Assembly (NCBI RefSeq): GCF_016097555.1
Contig: NC_054706.1
Coordinates: forward strand, 75,796,218 to 75,860,217
Length of the DNA: 64,000 nucleotides
Direction: 5' to 3'
Origin: Gigantopelta aegis
Lineage: Eukaryota > Mollusca > Gastropoda > Neomphalida > Peltospiridae
Made by a program: the position numbers and the translations under genes. The notes beneath the pieces are model-generated. The model was not told the DNA's origin. It did not search any database and saw only the letters and a program-made list of their open reading frames with translations. Below are positions 36,651 through 48,356 of this stretch, in pieces (positions within the stretch are counted from its first letter, which is position 1; each line of letters starts with the position of its first letter).

Positions 36651-37914
36651 ATCCCACAATTTTTTAACTTATACATTACAGAGCAATTTTGATTGTGCTC
36701 ATTTCATTGGATGGTATGGCTGTAGTGACTGGGTCATCTTCATGCAGTAACCAATCAGATATCAAATCGATGTCACGATATATTACTATAAAATACAAAT
36801 ATCTCCTCGGAGTTCTCTTCAACAGGTTAGAGATTTTGGAAGTGATCTTAGCACTACATTATCGTAAAACCTTTTATAAGCTGTGATGCCATGACAATGC
36901 ATGCAATAGCCTGCAACAGTTTTGTCATAGTAGCGCTAAGATAGCATCAAAAATCAAGGCTCTGGCTTTGTATTCATAAACGTACTTAAGTCAATGTATG
37001 ATACTTATTTATGTACTTTAAGTATGTATTTAGGTATCATACATTGACTTAAGTACGTTTATGAATACGGAGCCAGGAGTATAAGAAAAGATTTTGGGCC
37101 TAAAAAAAATCTTATGTTTCCAGGAACCCAATCTTACCAAGAAAATAGGGCTAGCCCTAATTTTTTATATTGTTTTTAACGTATTATTGAATTTTTTAAT
37201 TTTTTATTAGTATCTATGTAAAAAAGAACATACATACCGTAACATTTTATCTGGACCCAACAGTGGAAGCTGACCAACACTCTTCCTTTTGTTTTCAGCA
37301 TGTTCCTACAAACATTTGTATTATGCTTTACTTTACATCGACTTTAAGGATAATAAAGATAATAAAGACAATAGAAAAAGACTTGTTGACAAAAAACATT
37401 TATTTCAATAAATATCTGACACAAGTGTACACCTTCCAATCATTATGAAACATACATTCAACATTTATAAATCGATACTATAAATTTACACATCAAGAAC
37501 CCATACTACTAGGAAGAATGAAACGTAATGTATTCCTTTAGGAACTGGAACTGACCCACACAACTGCATGGCTAACTAAGTACTGCATTAGGAACTCTAC
37601 ATTAAAGAAAACAAAAACAAGTCTACAATACACATTCAACCTAGTGTATTAAAGTATTAAAAGATATAAAATATTTTTGAAGATTTGGGAAAGGAAATCA
37701 TCTCCAATATAAGCAGTGTATTGTCTACCTGAAAGATGACTAAAACATGATCTTTGTTGATGGGTAGCTGTCGAATACATTATATTAGATGACTTGGTGC
37801 AATATATTGTTATTCATGGTCGTTAAATATTCAGGGCCAAATTTTCGAAACTTATACAGATGGAAAGAAACAAGAGAACACACCAAATTTAAATCATTAC
37901 TGGATCAAAAATTA

Positions 37915-38142
37915 AGTTTGTTTTTGTTTAACAACACCACTAGGGCACATTGATTTATTAATCATTAGCTATTGGATGTCAAACATCTGGTAAGTTTTAT
38001 ATATAGTCTTAGAGAGAAAACCTGCTACATTTTTCCATTAGTAGCAAGGGATCTTTTATATGCATCATCCCACAGACAGAATAGCATAGCCTATACCATG
38101 ACTGTTGCTATACCAGCCAAATGGGCTATGTTCCACCCCTAC
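37915..38142 (-). repeat. SINE, reverse orientation
   Basis: It carries 'gtttaacaacaccactaggg', 'gctacatttttccattagta' and 'cccacagacagaatagca', with the head decayed near 'ttccacccct'. Confidence 0.8.
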
Positions 38143-38157
38143 TAGATTAGTTAGGCC

Positions 38158-38530
38158 TATATACAATACTAATATGTAATGTTGGATTCGCTGTCAGTAC
38201 TGTGGCATTGACGGCCAGTAACAGTTAACTTCACTTATCTTACCGCTACTATATACAATACTAATATGTAATGTTGGATTCGCTGTCAGTACTGTGGCAT
38301 TGACGGCCAGTAACAGTTAACTTCACTTATCTTACCGCTACTATATACAATACTAATATGTAATGTTGGATTCACTGTCAGTACTGTGGCATTGACGGCC
38401 AGTAACAGTTAACTTCACTTATCTTACCGCTACTATATACAATACTAATATGTAATGTTGGATTCGTTGTCAGTACTGTGGGATTGACGGCCAGTAACAG
38501 TTAACTTCACTTATCTTACCGCTACTATAT
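38158..38530 (+). repeat. 92-bp tandem repeat, 4 copies
   Basis: The unit begins 'tatatacaatactaatatgt' and ends 'cttatcttaccgctac'. Copies differ by one or two bases, so it is young. It directly follows a SINE 5' end. Confidence 0.95.
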
Positions 38531-39558
38531 CGTAAAACCATAACCTACAGCAATTTTAAAATATCGTGCTAAGATAGTTTAAAAAATATGGGCCCTGATA
38601 CTATGGATGATGTTTTTTGTTGCAGTCAATTCTTGCTGTTACTATTTAATTGGTCTCTTATTACTTTCCACTGTCATAATTGTCTCCTAGTGATTTGTAA
38701 CTTTCCTAAACCATTTTGTATATTTAATAGTTTGTGGTAAATGCTGGTATTTAGCCACATGAACATGTCATAGTTTGTCTGCGTTTAAGACTTACATGTA
38801 TCATCACTGGTGCATTTCCAGGCTCTAGCCCCCCACCCCTCCCCAATAATTCTGAATAAAAATATTGGTAACAAATCCTAAGGCAGAGCTGAATTTTACT
38901 TGTAGGCTATTTCAGGACATCAAGTTTTCAAAATATTACGGGGGAGTATACCCACAAACAACCTAGAAACTTTTCTTTGCACCCATGATCTCAGTCAGCA
39001 CCCTAATGTCTATTTGCTTCCACCATGCCTGATTTCATCCTTATTCTTTCTTTGGTGGAATAGTAAAGTCACTTCTTAAGCCCAATGAATCATTAACAGA
39101 TATGTCTTTATAATTCTTGCCCACAGTACAATGAAGCAACGTTAAAGCACAGGCCACTCCAGACCGGTATTTTTTTAACACAACCAGAATCCACGTCTAA
39201 AACATGATCATCTATTTAGCTTTAACTGCAGAAGAAGTAAATTCAACAGTGCATATTCATCTATACATTACAACACTGACTAAAGCACTATCGTTAATAT
39301 GAGGTAAATTACAAACCAGTGACTTAATATGTAATCTCGGCCACACTGCAAAACTCAATAAAATAACAACTGTAACAAGAATCATGTTTGTAACATAAGC
39401 TAATTATAACAAATAAATTATCTTAAAATTAAACAGTTCATCACAATATGCATTTTGAAAGAAACACACAAAACTATGAAAAAACAAAAACCCAACAGAA
39501 GTAGATACGTACAAACTTGTGCAAAACTATTGTGAATAATTAGTTGTAGAGTTGCTTT

Positions 39559-39925
39559 GCAAAAATAGTACTAACAACTGGTAATGTACAAATACTGCAC
39601 ACAATTATTACCAATAATTAGTATGATGAAATATAGGACAGATGTGCAAAAATAGTACTAACAACTGGTAATGTACAAATACTGCACACAATTATTACCA
39701 ATAATTAGTATGATGAAATATAGGACAGATGTGCAAAAATAGTACTAACAACTGGTAATGTACAAATACTGCACACAATTATTACCAATAATTAGTATGA
39801 TGAAATATAGGACAGATGTGCAAAAATAGTACTAACAACTGGTAATGTACAAATACTGCACACAATTATTACCAATAATTAGTATGATGAAATATAGGAC
39901 AGATGTGCAAAAATAGTACCAATAA
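39559..39925 (+). repeat. 87-bp tandem repeat, 4 copies plus a partial
   Basis: The unit starts 'gcaaaaatagtactaacaac' and includes 'ttattaccaataattagtat'. Copies start at 39559, 39646, 39733 and 39820, with a partial at 39907. Confidence 0.95.
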
Positions 39926-40804
39926 TTGATGTATGATTTATGTGTGCAAAATATAGCCCAGAACTGGTTTGAAGTAAATGTAATATATTCAAAATGTATC
40001 ATTACATATATTTTCAATTCTCCATGTACAAGTGCTAAACCCTGGAGACAATTTCATACTTCAGCATTACAAACTACAAGCAAATAAATAATGTAACTGT
40101 AGTGGTGTTCCAATAATTGACTGTACATAATCAAATATTGATCAGTTCAGCTCAAACACTGAAATCATTTAAATAGAAACCAGATGCACTTTGGGCATAT
40201 CATTAACACAAAGAACCCCAAGATACCTGATGAGTATTCAAGGTACACAACAATTGCATAGTTCTAATCAAATTTTCCTTACATTCATATATATTTTACC
40301 TGAAAGTTAATTGGTTTGTGAAAACCAACAACAAAGGATTAACTTTCAACCAATTCCCAACAGAAAGTAATGCAACTGGTGTTTTTATACAGAGTGACTG
40401 AATAGGTTAATATTTGGCTAATGAAATTGGGCATATGTTAGCCACTTCTAATCAACCTATTTATGAAAATAACTTAAAATGTCAATACACAATTTTGCTA
40501 AAATCGATGATGACCTTGCAACATCATTGCTTGGGTGTTCATTTTGTTGTCGGTCAGTAATTTTCTGAAATACAATACATGATTCATTTTAATTATTTTG
40601 ATGAATCTAACAAGTCAGTATTTAGAAATTGCAAATTTATAAAGAATATTACTTAATAAGCAGAAAATAAGCATATTGTGAAAATACTTTCAAAGTTTAA
40701 AATGTTTTTGCTTTTTTAAATTTAAATTCTCATTAAACAAAATATTATCCCAAACAGTAATAAAAGAACTAGCACAACAACGTGCTAATGATTTTTTTTA
40801 TTAT

Positions 40805-41030
40805 CAGTACCAGAAAGTAAAAACAACTGTTATATTACTTGCAACTATGATTGTTACAGTTAAGTATTTTTTTTATTACCAGTACCAGAAAGTAAAAACA
40901 ACTGTTATATTACTTGCAACTATGATTGTTACAGTTATGTATTTTTTTTATTACCAGTACCAGAAAGTAAAAACAACTGTTGTATTACTTGCAACTATGA
41001 TTGTTATAGTTATGTATTTTTTAAACTGCA
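40805..41030 (+). repeat. 75-bp tandem repeat, 3 copies
   Basis: The unit starts 'cagtaccagaaagtaaaaac' and recurs at 40805, 40880 and 40955. An apparent reading frame across it (IVTVKYFFYYQYQKV) is a by-product of the repeat, whose length is divisible by 3. Confidence 0.92.
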
Positions 41031-42214
41031 TAAAGGTCTGCCATTAATTGCTGCATATACACATGATGGCACTGTTGCAAACAAACTACCAACAAAAGAT
41101 AACATATATCAAAAGAGGGTCAATTGTAACATTAAATTTAAAAAAAATAAAATCAGATTGTGATTCACCAATTTAAACTTCTTTTATTAATTAATTAATT
41201 AATTTTTTCTGGATTGCAAGGACAATACGGCGAGAATTACTTCCAGGGGCCTTAAATGCCCAAGAAATGCAATGTACAGCATGAAATTAGGAAATGTATC
41301 CGAGGCATAAATAAAACAGAGTATTTCTAGGAACCTGACCCTATCTTTTTTTTTCTTTTTTTTTTAAGTAATGTTATTTTTAAAAAAGTTAAATTATTAT
41401 ATTATTATTATTACTACTACTTATATAACATTTTATCTGGACCTATAGGCGTGAATGAAGTACATATAAAATATATACCTTTTTTCCAGCACGTTCCCAA
41501 AAACACAAAACTGGGTGGGTTTTTTAAAAATGTTTATGCATATTGTAATGTCCAAAAGCTTGCTATAAATCGTTACGTTTAATAAGGGTCCACTTTCTGG
41601 TAGAATACATCATCCCACGCCAAATCCATTGTACTGGTATGAATGGTCACAACAAAATTGTCCTACATAGTTGGTGAGGTGCAACATATTTTATATAAAA
41701 CATTCTATTATACAAATGCTGATTGTTTGCTTCACGTAAACATTTAATTAGTAATAAAACTGAAATGATTAAATGATGTGCATTTATTAATAAAATAGAG
41801 AAACACACAGACTACCACACACACACACAGTCGGGATCAAAACAACTGACAGATAGTGAATACATGATCTACAACATACCAGGACCTAACACAAACCCAA
41901 TGCTTATTCCTAATGTTTCTTGCAACATTAAATTTAGTTTTTAACGCTAACCACAAGAATCTGGATGATCTAATGCTAGTCTCAGAGTACCAACTGGCAA
42001 GACAAAGTTGACCAACTCAACAGCTGTGTTGTAATTTCCTCCATACCCAACTATGACGGGTGCACTTAGATTAACAATTAATCGGTCATAGGAGTTGTAT
42101 ATGACGAGCGCTCAAACTAGCAACTAGCAGCTGGATCAGCAAATTGACCAACTGCCATGTCAGTTGGTAGACTGAGCCTAGCACATAAGAATCTATTTCA
42201 AAACAGAAAATGTT

Positions 42215-42310
42215 TTCTGTCAGTGGAACAGATACCTGTAACTTAAGGGATTTGAACTCAGGACATTCTGAGTGATGGTCCAGGCTCTACCAACTAAGTT
42301 GAGAATGGAA
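42215..42310 (-). repeat. tRNA-derived SINE head (third family)
   Basis: On the minus strand this reads 'acttagttggtagagc' (A-box-like), then 'gagttcaaatccc' (B-box-like). The acceptor and T stems do not pair, so it is not a functional tRNA gene. Confidence 0.6.
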
Positions 42311-43314
42311 TGCCCACTGTCTGTATACTGTGGGAGCACTCTTTGTTTTACAAAGACTACTATACAAGCAACAAAACATCTGGTCAAGGGAACAACTTTT
42401 GATACACACCTCCATTCATATTATATCTATAAACATTTAAACACATAACCATAACTCGCTGAAATACTATAATATAATATCACAATTTTTGAATCTACAT
42501 GATTTATTGTAACAGGTTAATAAAGGCTTGCATGCATAGCTTTCTTAAAACATATTTTTTCAGACTTTTTTTTTTTCCTAAACAAAGTTTTTATTTCAAC
42601 ATTATGAAGTAAAGATTTAATCAGAAGAACTGTTTATCAATGTTATTTTTATACCAGTAACCACATACATGTAACTTAACATACTTTATAATTATATGTT
42701 TATTAGTGGGTTAAAAATAATGATTTTCTTCTTTGTGTAGACTTCAATCTGTAGTTTGTGAAAGCATGTGGGAAAATATATTATTCTTCTGCTCCCTGAT
42801 ACCATAACAAGTATATATTACATTCATCACACAAAAAGACAAACTGTACAAACTACCCAGTTATTAAATAACTTAATACACTGTTTAAAACACCATAGCC
42901 ATATTTTACTGTCATGGTTATAAAACAGATGACATTATTTATATTTCACTTTGAGTGCAAATTAAATATCTCATTTTGTAAAAACACTACATCTCTTAAC
43001 ACAAAGTACATTTATTTCAGATGTCCCTTAATGCTGGATCAGAAGGGATATATATGTATATTTAAATTATATTTTAATCTCAAGATATAACAAATGATGA
43101 TACTTGATGCATAATCCATTGATGATGAGCAAATCAATCAAATGTTCTGCAAACACAGAAACTGGTACATGGGATGCTGCTTATGTAATATTTCCGAATC
43201 ATCTATTTTGATTAACTGTACCCCACTATAGCCTATCGGAATACTTGATGCACTGATCTTGTATTATAAAGATATAAAAACGTATGATTGTATACTGATT
43301 CAAATAAATCATTG

Positions 43315-43545
43315 CTGGCCACAGTGGGTGTAGTTGTTGAGCTGCTTGGTACCGAGTTCGCATCCCAGTACCAGCTCCTACCCAGAGCAATGTTTAACTA
43401 CTATTGGGCAGATGTTATGACCACTACACCTATGTCTGTCTCACAAGTAACTCGCTATCCTGGACTGACAACCCAGGTTGTTGAGGTGTGTGCCCATGAC
43501 TGTTTTTGAACCTTAATTCGATATAAGCATGAAAATCATTCATCC
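43315..43545 (+). repeat. Second-family SINE, near full length
   Basis: It has 'ggtaccgagttcgcatccca' (B-box-like), 'cctggactgacaacccagg' and the tail 'cgatataagcatgaaaatca'. A partial inverted copy is at 19534-19660. Confidence 0.7.
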
Positions 43546-43915
43546 ATTATGTGGTAAAGTAATCTGAGAGGTCTAACTGTAACTATCGTGTGTATGTTAC
43601 ATGTCTAGTGACTAAATGGTTTTGATTTCATCTTGAAACTACAGACTACTTTTCTTTTTTTTATCACAGCTGAAGAATAAAAAAGTACAAATAAAACAAA
43701 AAGCACTTGAGTAAACAAAAATACATAATTTTTTAAAACATAAACAGAATTGTCATACAATGAAGTAACAAACAAAACAATGTATCAAAACCTGTATCGC
43801 TTTTGTTCAGTGATTTCGATACATTTACAAATAAATACTAAGACTGTAAACAAAAAATAATAATTATGGTCCAAATTTATGAAAGGTATATTATATCCTT
43901 TTGTCATATACTCAT

Positions 43916-44205
43916 GTCATAAGAAGCATCTAAAACAAACAGGATAATCACCCTTTGTAATTCAGACCCTATGAATGTCATCAGAATTTTGTAATCGGGT
44001 CTAGCTCATCAACTCATTCAGCTTACATGTATGTACACTGCTGGAGAGAAATATACTCCTGTCATAAGAAGCATCTAAAATAAACAGGATAATCACCCTT
44101 TGTAATTCAGACCCTATGAATGTCGTCAGAATTTTGTAATCGGGTCTAGCTCATCAACTCATTCAGCTTACATGTACGTACACTGCTGGAGAGAAATATG
44201 GGAAC
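43916..44205 (+). repeat. 145-bp direct duplication
   Basis: Two copies begin 'gtcataagaagcatctaaaa' at 43916 and 44061 and run through 'gtacactgctggagagaaat'. There are three or four differences. Confidence 0.93.
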
Positions 44206-44676
44206 ACATCAAACTGTAGACCAAATTTAATTCACTACTAGCATAATAATGTCTGTATTTTAAACAGAGTTGTAATGTGGGATTGAATGTCAGTAGTGTC
44301 CATAGGCGTACAGGCCTGAATCTGGATAAAATTTATGTTACTACCAAACAGCTACAATGTATATCAGGCGCGGGACCAAGCCCTCCCTATTTGTGGTCAA
44401 ACAATATATATTACAGAATACACCAATAATGCAAACTTAAGGACCTTTAAATTCTATTTTAAAAAACAAGAACAGCTTTTGGGCCCCCTCTATTAAAAAA
44501 TCCTGGTCAGCATCTAAATGTAGGGTTGCAAACAAATCACTACATAGTTTTACATGGATTGCAACTAATTTTGATGGTAGAATGGTGGAAATACATAGTA
44601 AATGGGGCTCAGGTTAGCACATTTTGCCTGAATATCTATTATTTTGGCCTGAATTTGAGGTTTTGCTCCAGCACAT

Positions 44677-44745
44677 GGGGGGGGGGGGGGGGGTGGTGTG
44701 TGTGTGTGTGTGTTTGTCGTGTGTGCCCCCCCCCCCCCCCCCCCC
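44677..44745. repeat. G17...C20 inverted homopolymers with a (GT)n spacer
   Basis: Seventeen G at 44677-44693 face 20 C at 44726-44745 across a GT-rich spacer of about 32 nt. The arms could form an all-GC hairpin. Confidence 0.9.
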
Positions 44746-46244
44746 ACTCTGTCTTGTAGGCTTATGGTAGTGTCAAATTGTCTGCCAGTAACATGGTCAA
44801 CTTTTTACACTCGGAATTGAGGGTTTTAGTTGTAGTCAATCTTTACTGTTATTATTTGCGTTCTCCATATTTCTTTCCATCAACATGTTTTACATTCTCC
44901 ATATATGTGGGACATGAAGAGTGCTTGGAAACTGACCCAATATAAAGCCGGTTATCAGTGTATTATATACAAGCATGTAATGAGGGTTCTGACAACTGTT
45001 ATACAGTGTTTGGAAAATGAAGAACATGATGTAAGCTAGTTAGGATCTTTCTTATTCTAGTAGATCATTAATCAAGATGTCACTTCTAGTCACTCCAATC
45101 TGTACATCACAACACACTGGACTCGAACAGCACAAGTAGGTCTATAACCTAGTTGTTTTTTCCTGATTCATATGGAAATAAAATCTGGTTAATTAAACTA
45201 CAAAATAATGTTTATAGTAAGTGCAATACAAGACTAACAGCAAATATTTTAAAGGGACTTCCCGAGTTTGCTGCATTGTAAGATGTTTCCAACTAATAAA
45301 ATATTTCTACGATTATACTTACATATTAAATATATTTTCTTGTTTAGAATATCAGTGTCTGTATATTCAATGTGTTTCTGGTCGTCTTAATATTTGTAAG
45401 AAGCCCAAAGTGGATTTTGTCTTCAAATAATTTCGTACGTACGAAAAAATCTGTTTTAAGAAATAAAATGAAATTTAACCTGGTACAAATATTAAAACGA
45501 TCAGAAACATGTTTAATATACAGCCACTAATATTTTATGCAGATAAATACATTTGATATGTAATTAAAGCCGTCAAAAAGTCTCTGTTAGTCGATAACAT
45601 CTTAAAAATTGCAGCAAACTCAGGAATGTCCCTTTAATGGCAATAACCATTCGGTCGACTGTAAGTCAATGGTGTGGAAAATCAAATATATGTTTGTTTG
45701 TTTCTTTAAAAAGGAAAAATATTTTATTTATTCATTAATATTTGTGATTTATTTGATATTTCATGTGCTGCTTATTGTGCCATTTGCAAACATTATTTTA
45801 TTGAAAGCTACAGCCACTTTTTATGTCCAGCTGTCTGAAAAAGGAAACTACTCTCACTAAACCTTCAGCATGATAACCAACCTGTAACAGTCAAAGCACC
45901 TCCAATTCCAATAAAATAAAGAAAAGGGGCATTACCTTTTAACAGAAATAAATTTAACACCTATATACATGTGTCTTATTGGCTGCAATAGTGGTATAAT
46001 CCCTGTAATGGGGAAGAATTTGATTTTTTTTTAAAAAAATTTTTAAACATATGAGGCACACAAATGTGGATTCCGCCACTTTGCAATATGTTTTTGGTAT
46101 TACAAGAATTAGTGATGCAACATGAAACAAAGTATTCCTTGTATAGCACTTGTTAATGTTCCCATCTCATTAGCCATAATAGTAAAATATAACAAATGTG
46201 AAAAGGTGGATTTCTTGTCATGGACTACATGTAAGTTAGAAAAG

Positions 46245-46315
46245 TTTCAAAAGTTTGTTTGACACCACTAAGGCACACTGATTAATTAATTATCCGTTAT
46301 TGGATGTCAAACAAA
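46245..46315 (-). repeat. SINE tail fragment
   Basis: This contains 'gacaccactaaggcacactg' and 'ccgttattggatgtcaaac' in reverse orientation. Confidence 0.7.
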
Positions 46316-46389
46316 AATAATATATTTAACAACTACATGTACGTCAACTACATCGAAGGAATCGCCTAATAGTGCAGTCATCTTACATT

Positions 46390-46650
46390 AGAGTATATTT
46401 CTGGGTGAAAGGTGCTTTGGCCCAAGGATCAAACATCATGGGACCCATTTTCTGACTGGGTTTTACCAGTACTTTTACCAGTACCCCATAACTGATATAT
46501 CAAAGGCCATAGTATAGGCATATGCTGTGAATATACAAGATTTAGCAGGTTTTCTCTAAGACTGTCAGTATTATCAAATGTTTGACATCCAATGGCTGAT
46601 AATCAAGAAACCAATGTGCTCTGATGGCGTCATCAATCGAAACAAACTTT
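46390..46650 (+). repeat. SINE, decayed
   Basis: It has 'gtgctttggcccaaggatca', 'atatcaaaggccatagtata' and the tail 'gtttgacatccaatggctga'. Confidence 0.65.
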
Positions 46651-47579
46651 TAACTTTCAGGGTAAAACTTAAAAGTTTTATGTTTAGAGTATTCCATTCT
46701 TTATCTCCTAGTGTTCTCAGCAGTGTCCAAATTCAAAACAATTCAAACTCATAGAAGAAGCACTTATGGTCCGTTTTGTCTTCATTACGTACCTTCAAAT
46801 TATTTTCTGGCAGAAAGCCTAACAGTGTACTGGCATGACCGTTTTGGCACATAGTAGAATTTTGATGATGCTAAGATTTTAAAAGTATTTTCTAAAAATA
46901 CATTTTACTGAATCATCAAGTCAGAACACTTCGAATAATCACAGACGTGAGAATTTACTCATTTCCTGATATGATTTGAGAACCTTGGGTCGGAGAGTTC
47001 CCAGCAAATTCGTAGGGGATTATACATTCAGGAATAAATCTCACACAACTAAATGTGAAGGAATTATTACTTCAACGTAAGTTTTAGCCAGAAATGATAT
47101 ACCTGTTGTAAGATGATAAAGTACAAAGTACATGTACTTTTACAGGTAAACAGAATAACAGTTTAAAATGTAACATGAGCAGGCAAACTGAACTTGCTCT
47201 CAATATAAATCTCTTCCAACGCGGCAATAGAATTTGTACACTCGGTCGATATAAATCCATAATATATACATCAAACACTTTTATATCTTTGACTAGAGTA
47301 TGTTTTCACTTGTGTACAAATCATCTGGGTATATTTTGGTTAACTGTTTGAAATGACTTCATATTCCTAACAACACACAGCACAAACAATGACTTGTATA
47401 ACAAATCAAATTTTGATAGAATCAGTTTTTAACACTGGTCTGTACAAAATAGCAAAACAGATGTTCATTAAATACAAAACCCAGTGCAACTGACTTGCTT
47501 CTGACATCACACTGTGCAACCAAAACAATATACAATTTTGTCAGTAATTAAATGGCGACTGACAATGGTGCAAAGTAAT

Positions 47580-48335
47580 CTGTCTGTATCATCACATAGT
47601 GATAGTGTAACTGGCTGATAATAGAACTGTAAAATTAAAACTACGAATGACTGTCACCAAGATACAACTATATCTGTAAATTAAAACACTGACAGATTGA
47701 TAATAAAACTGAGTGGCTGGTTTCCACTGGCCACTACTGAAACAGTGCGTGACTAACTCTATGGTACAGCTAACTGTAAACTAAAACAGCGAGTGACCGT
47801 CATGATTGTATAGATAACAGTAAACCAAAACAGTGAGTGGCTGTCAAGATAGTACAGTTAACTGTAAACCAAAAGAGTGAACGGCTGTCTCCATGGTACA
47901 GCTAACTGCAATCTAAAACAGTGAGCAGCCGTCTCCATGGTACAGCTAACTGTAAACTAAAACAGAGAGTGGCTGTCATGATAGTACAGGGTTCAAACTT
48001 AACAATGGCACTGGCAGCAATTGCCGTTGTTGAGAAATAAATTGCCATAGGTAGAGAGTATCCTCATCAATGGCAAAATGTATAAACTTGGGAGTACATT
48101 ATCTGCCAATACTTAATAGTTGCACATTTGAAATATGGCTGTATACAGCAAAATAACTTTTCTGTCATGTTTATTTGCTGCAAATGTCACTTTTAAAAAT
48201 GATTTCCATAGGCAGCCAGCCTCACCATTGCCATCAGTGGGCTGTTTCACTCATCACAATTCTTTTTAAAATTGCCGCGGGAAACAAATTCTGTAAACTG
48301 TAAATTAAAACAGTGTGTGGCTGTCATGTCCGTAG
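47580..48335 (-). repeat. Degenerate minisatellite of about 46 bp next to the NAA60 stop, split by an insertion
   Basis: Units such as 'tacagctaactgtaaactaa' plus 'aacagtgagtggctgtc' repeat about every 46 bp to 47985. They resume at about 48293 after an inserted element (47987-48292). The array ends about 20 bp from the NAA60 stop codon and so probably lies in its 3' UTR. Confidence 0.75.
47987..48292. mobile_element. Short MITE-like insertion in the minisatellite
   Basis: It begins 'agggttcaaacttaacaatg' and interrupts the repeat at 47985, which continues at 48293. The same end type ('agggctctaacttaacaac') occurs at 48968. Confidence 0.5.
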
Positions 48336-48356
48336 TTTCTCGTGCAGATGATGACA

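Larger units (their letters stand above)
36150..48356. other. Convergent intergenic region / NAA60 3' UTR, no further gene recognised
   Basis: I could not recognise any protein-coding exon here on either strand. The content is AT-rich sequence, SINE copies (36410, 37915, 42215, 43315, 46245, 46390) and local tandem duplications (38158, 39559, 40805, 43916). G/C homopolymers lie at 44677-44745. A degenerate repeat at 47580-48335 lies next to the NAA60 stop. A recurring 'acattttatctggacc'-type block occurs at about 37240 and 41430 and, inverted, near 44320. The NAA60 3' UTR probably covers the top end, but its end cannot be set. Confidence 0.6.

Noticed and set aside
40847-41047. 66-aa repetitive frame (…VTVKYFFYYQYQKVK…)
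   Set aside because: The 75-bp repeat is a multiple of three, so the frame stays open by chance.
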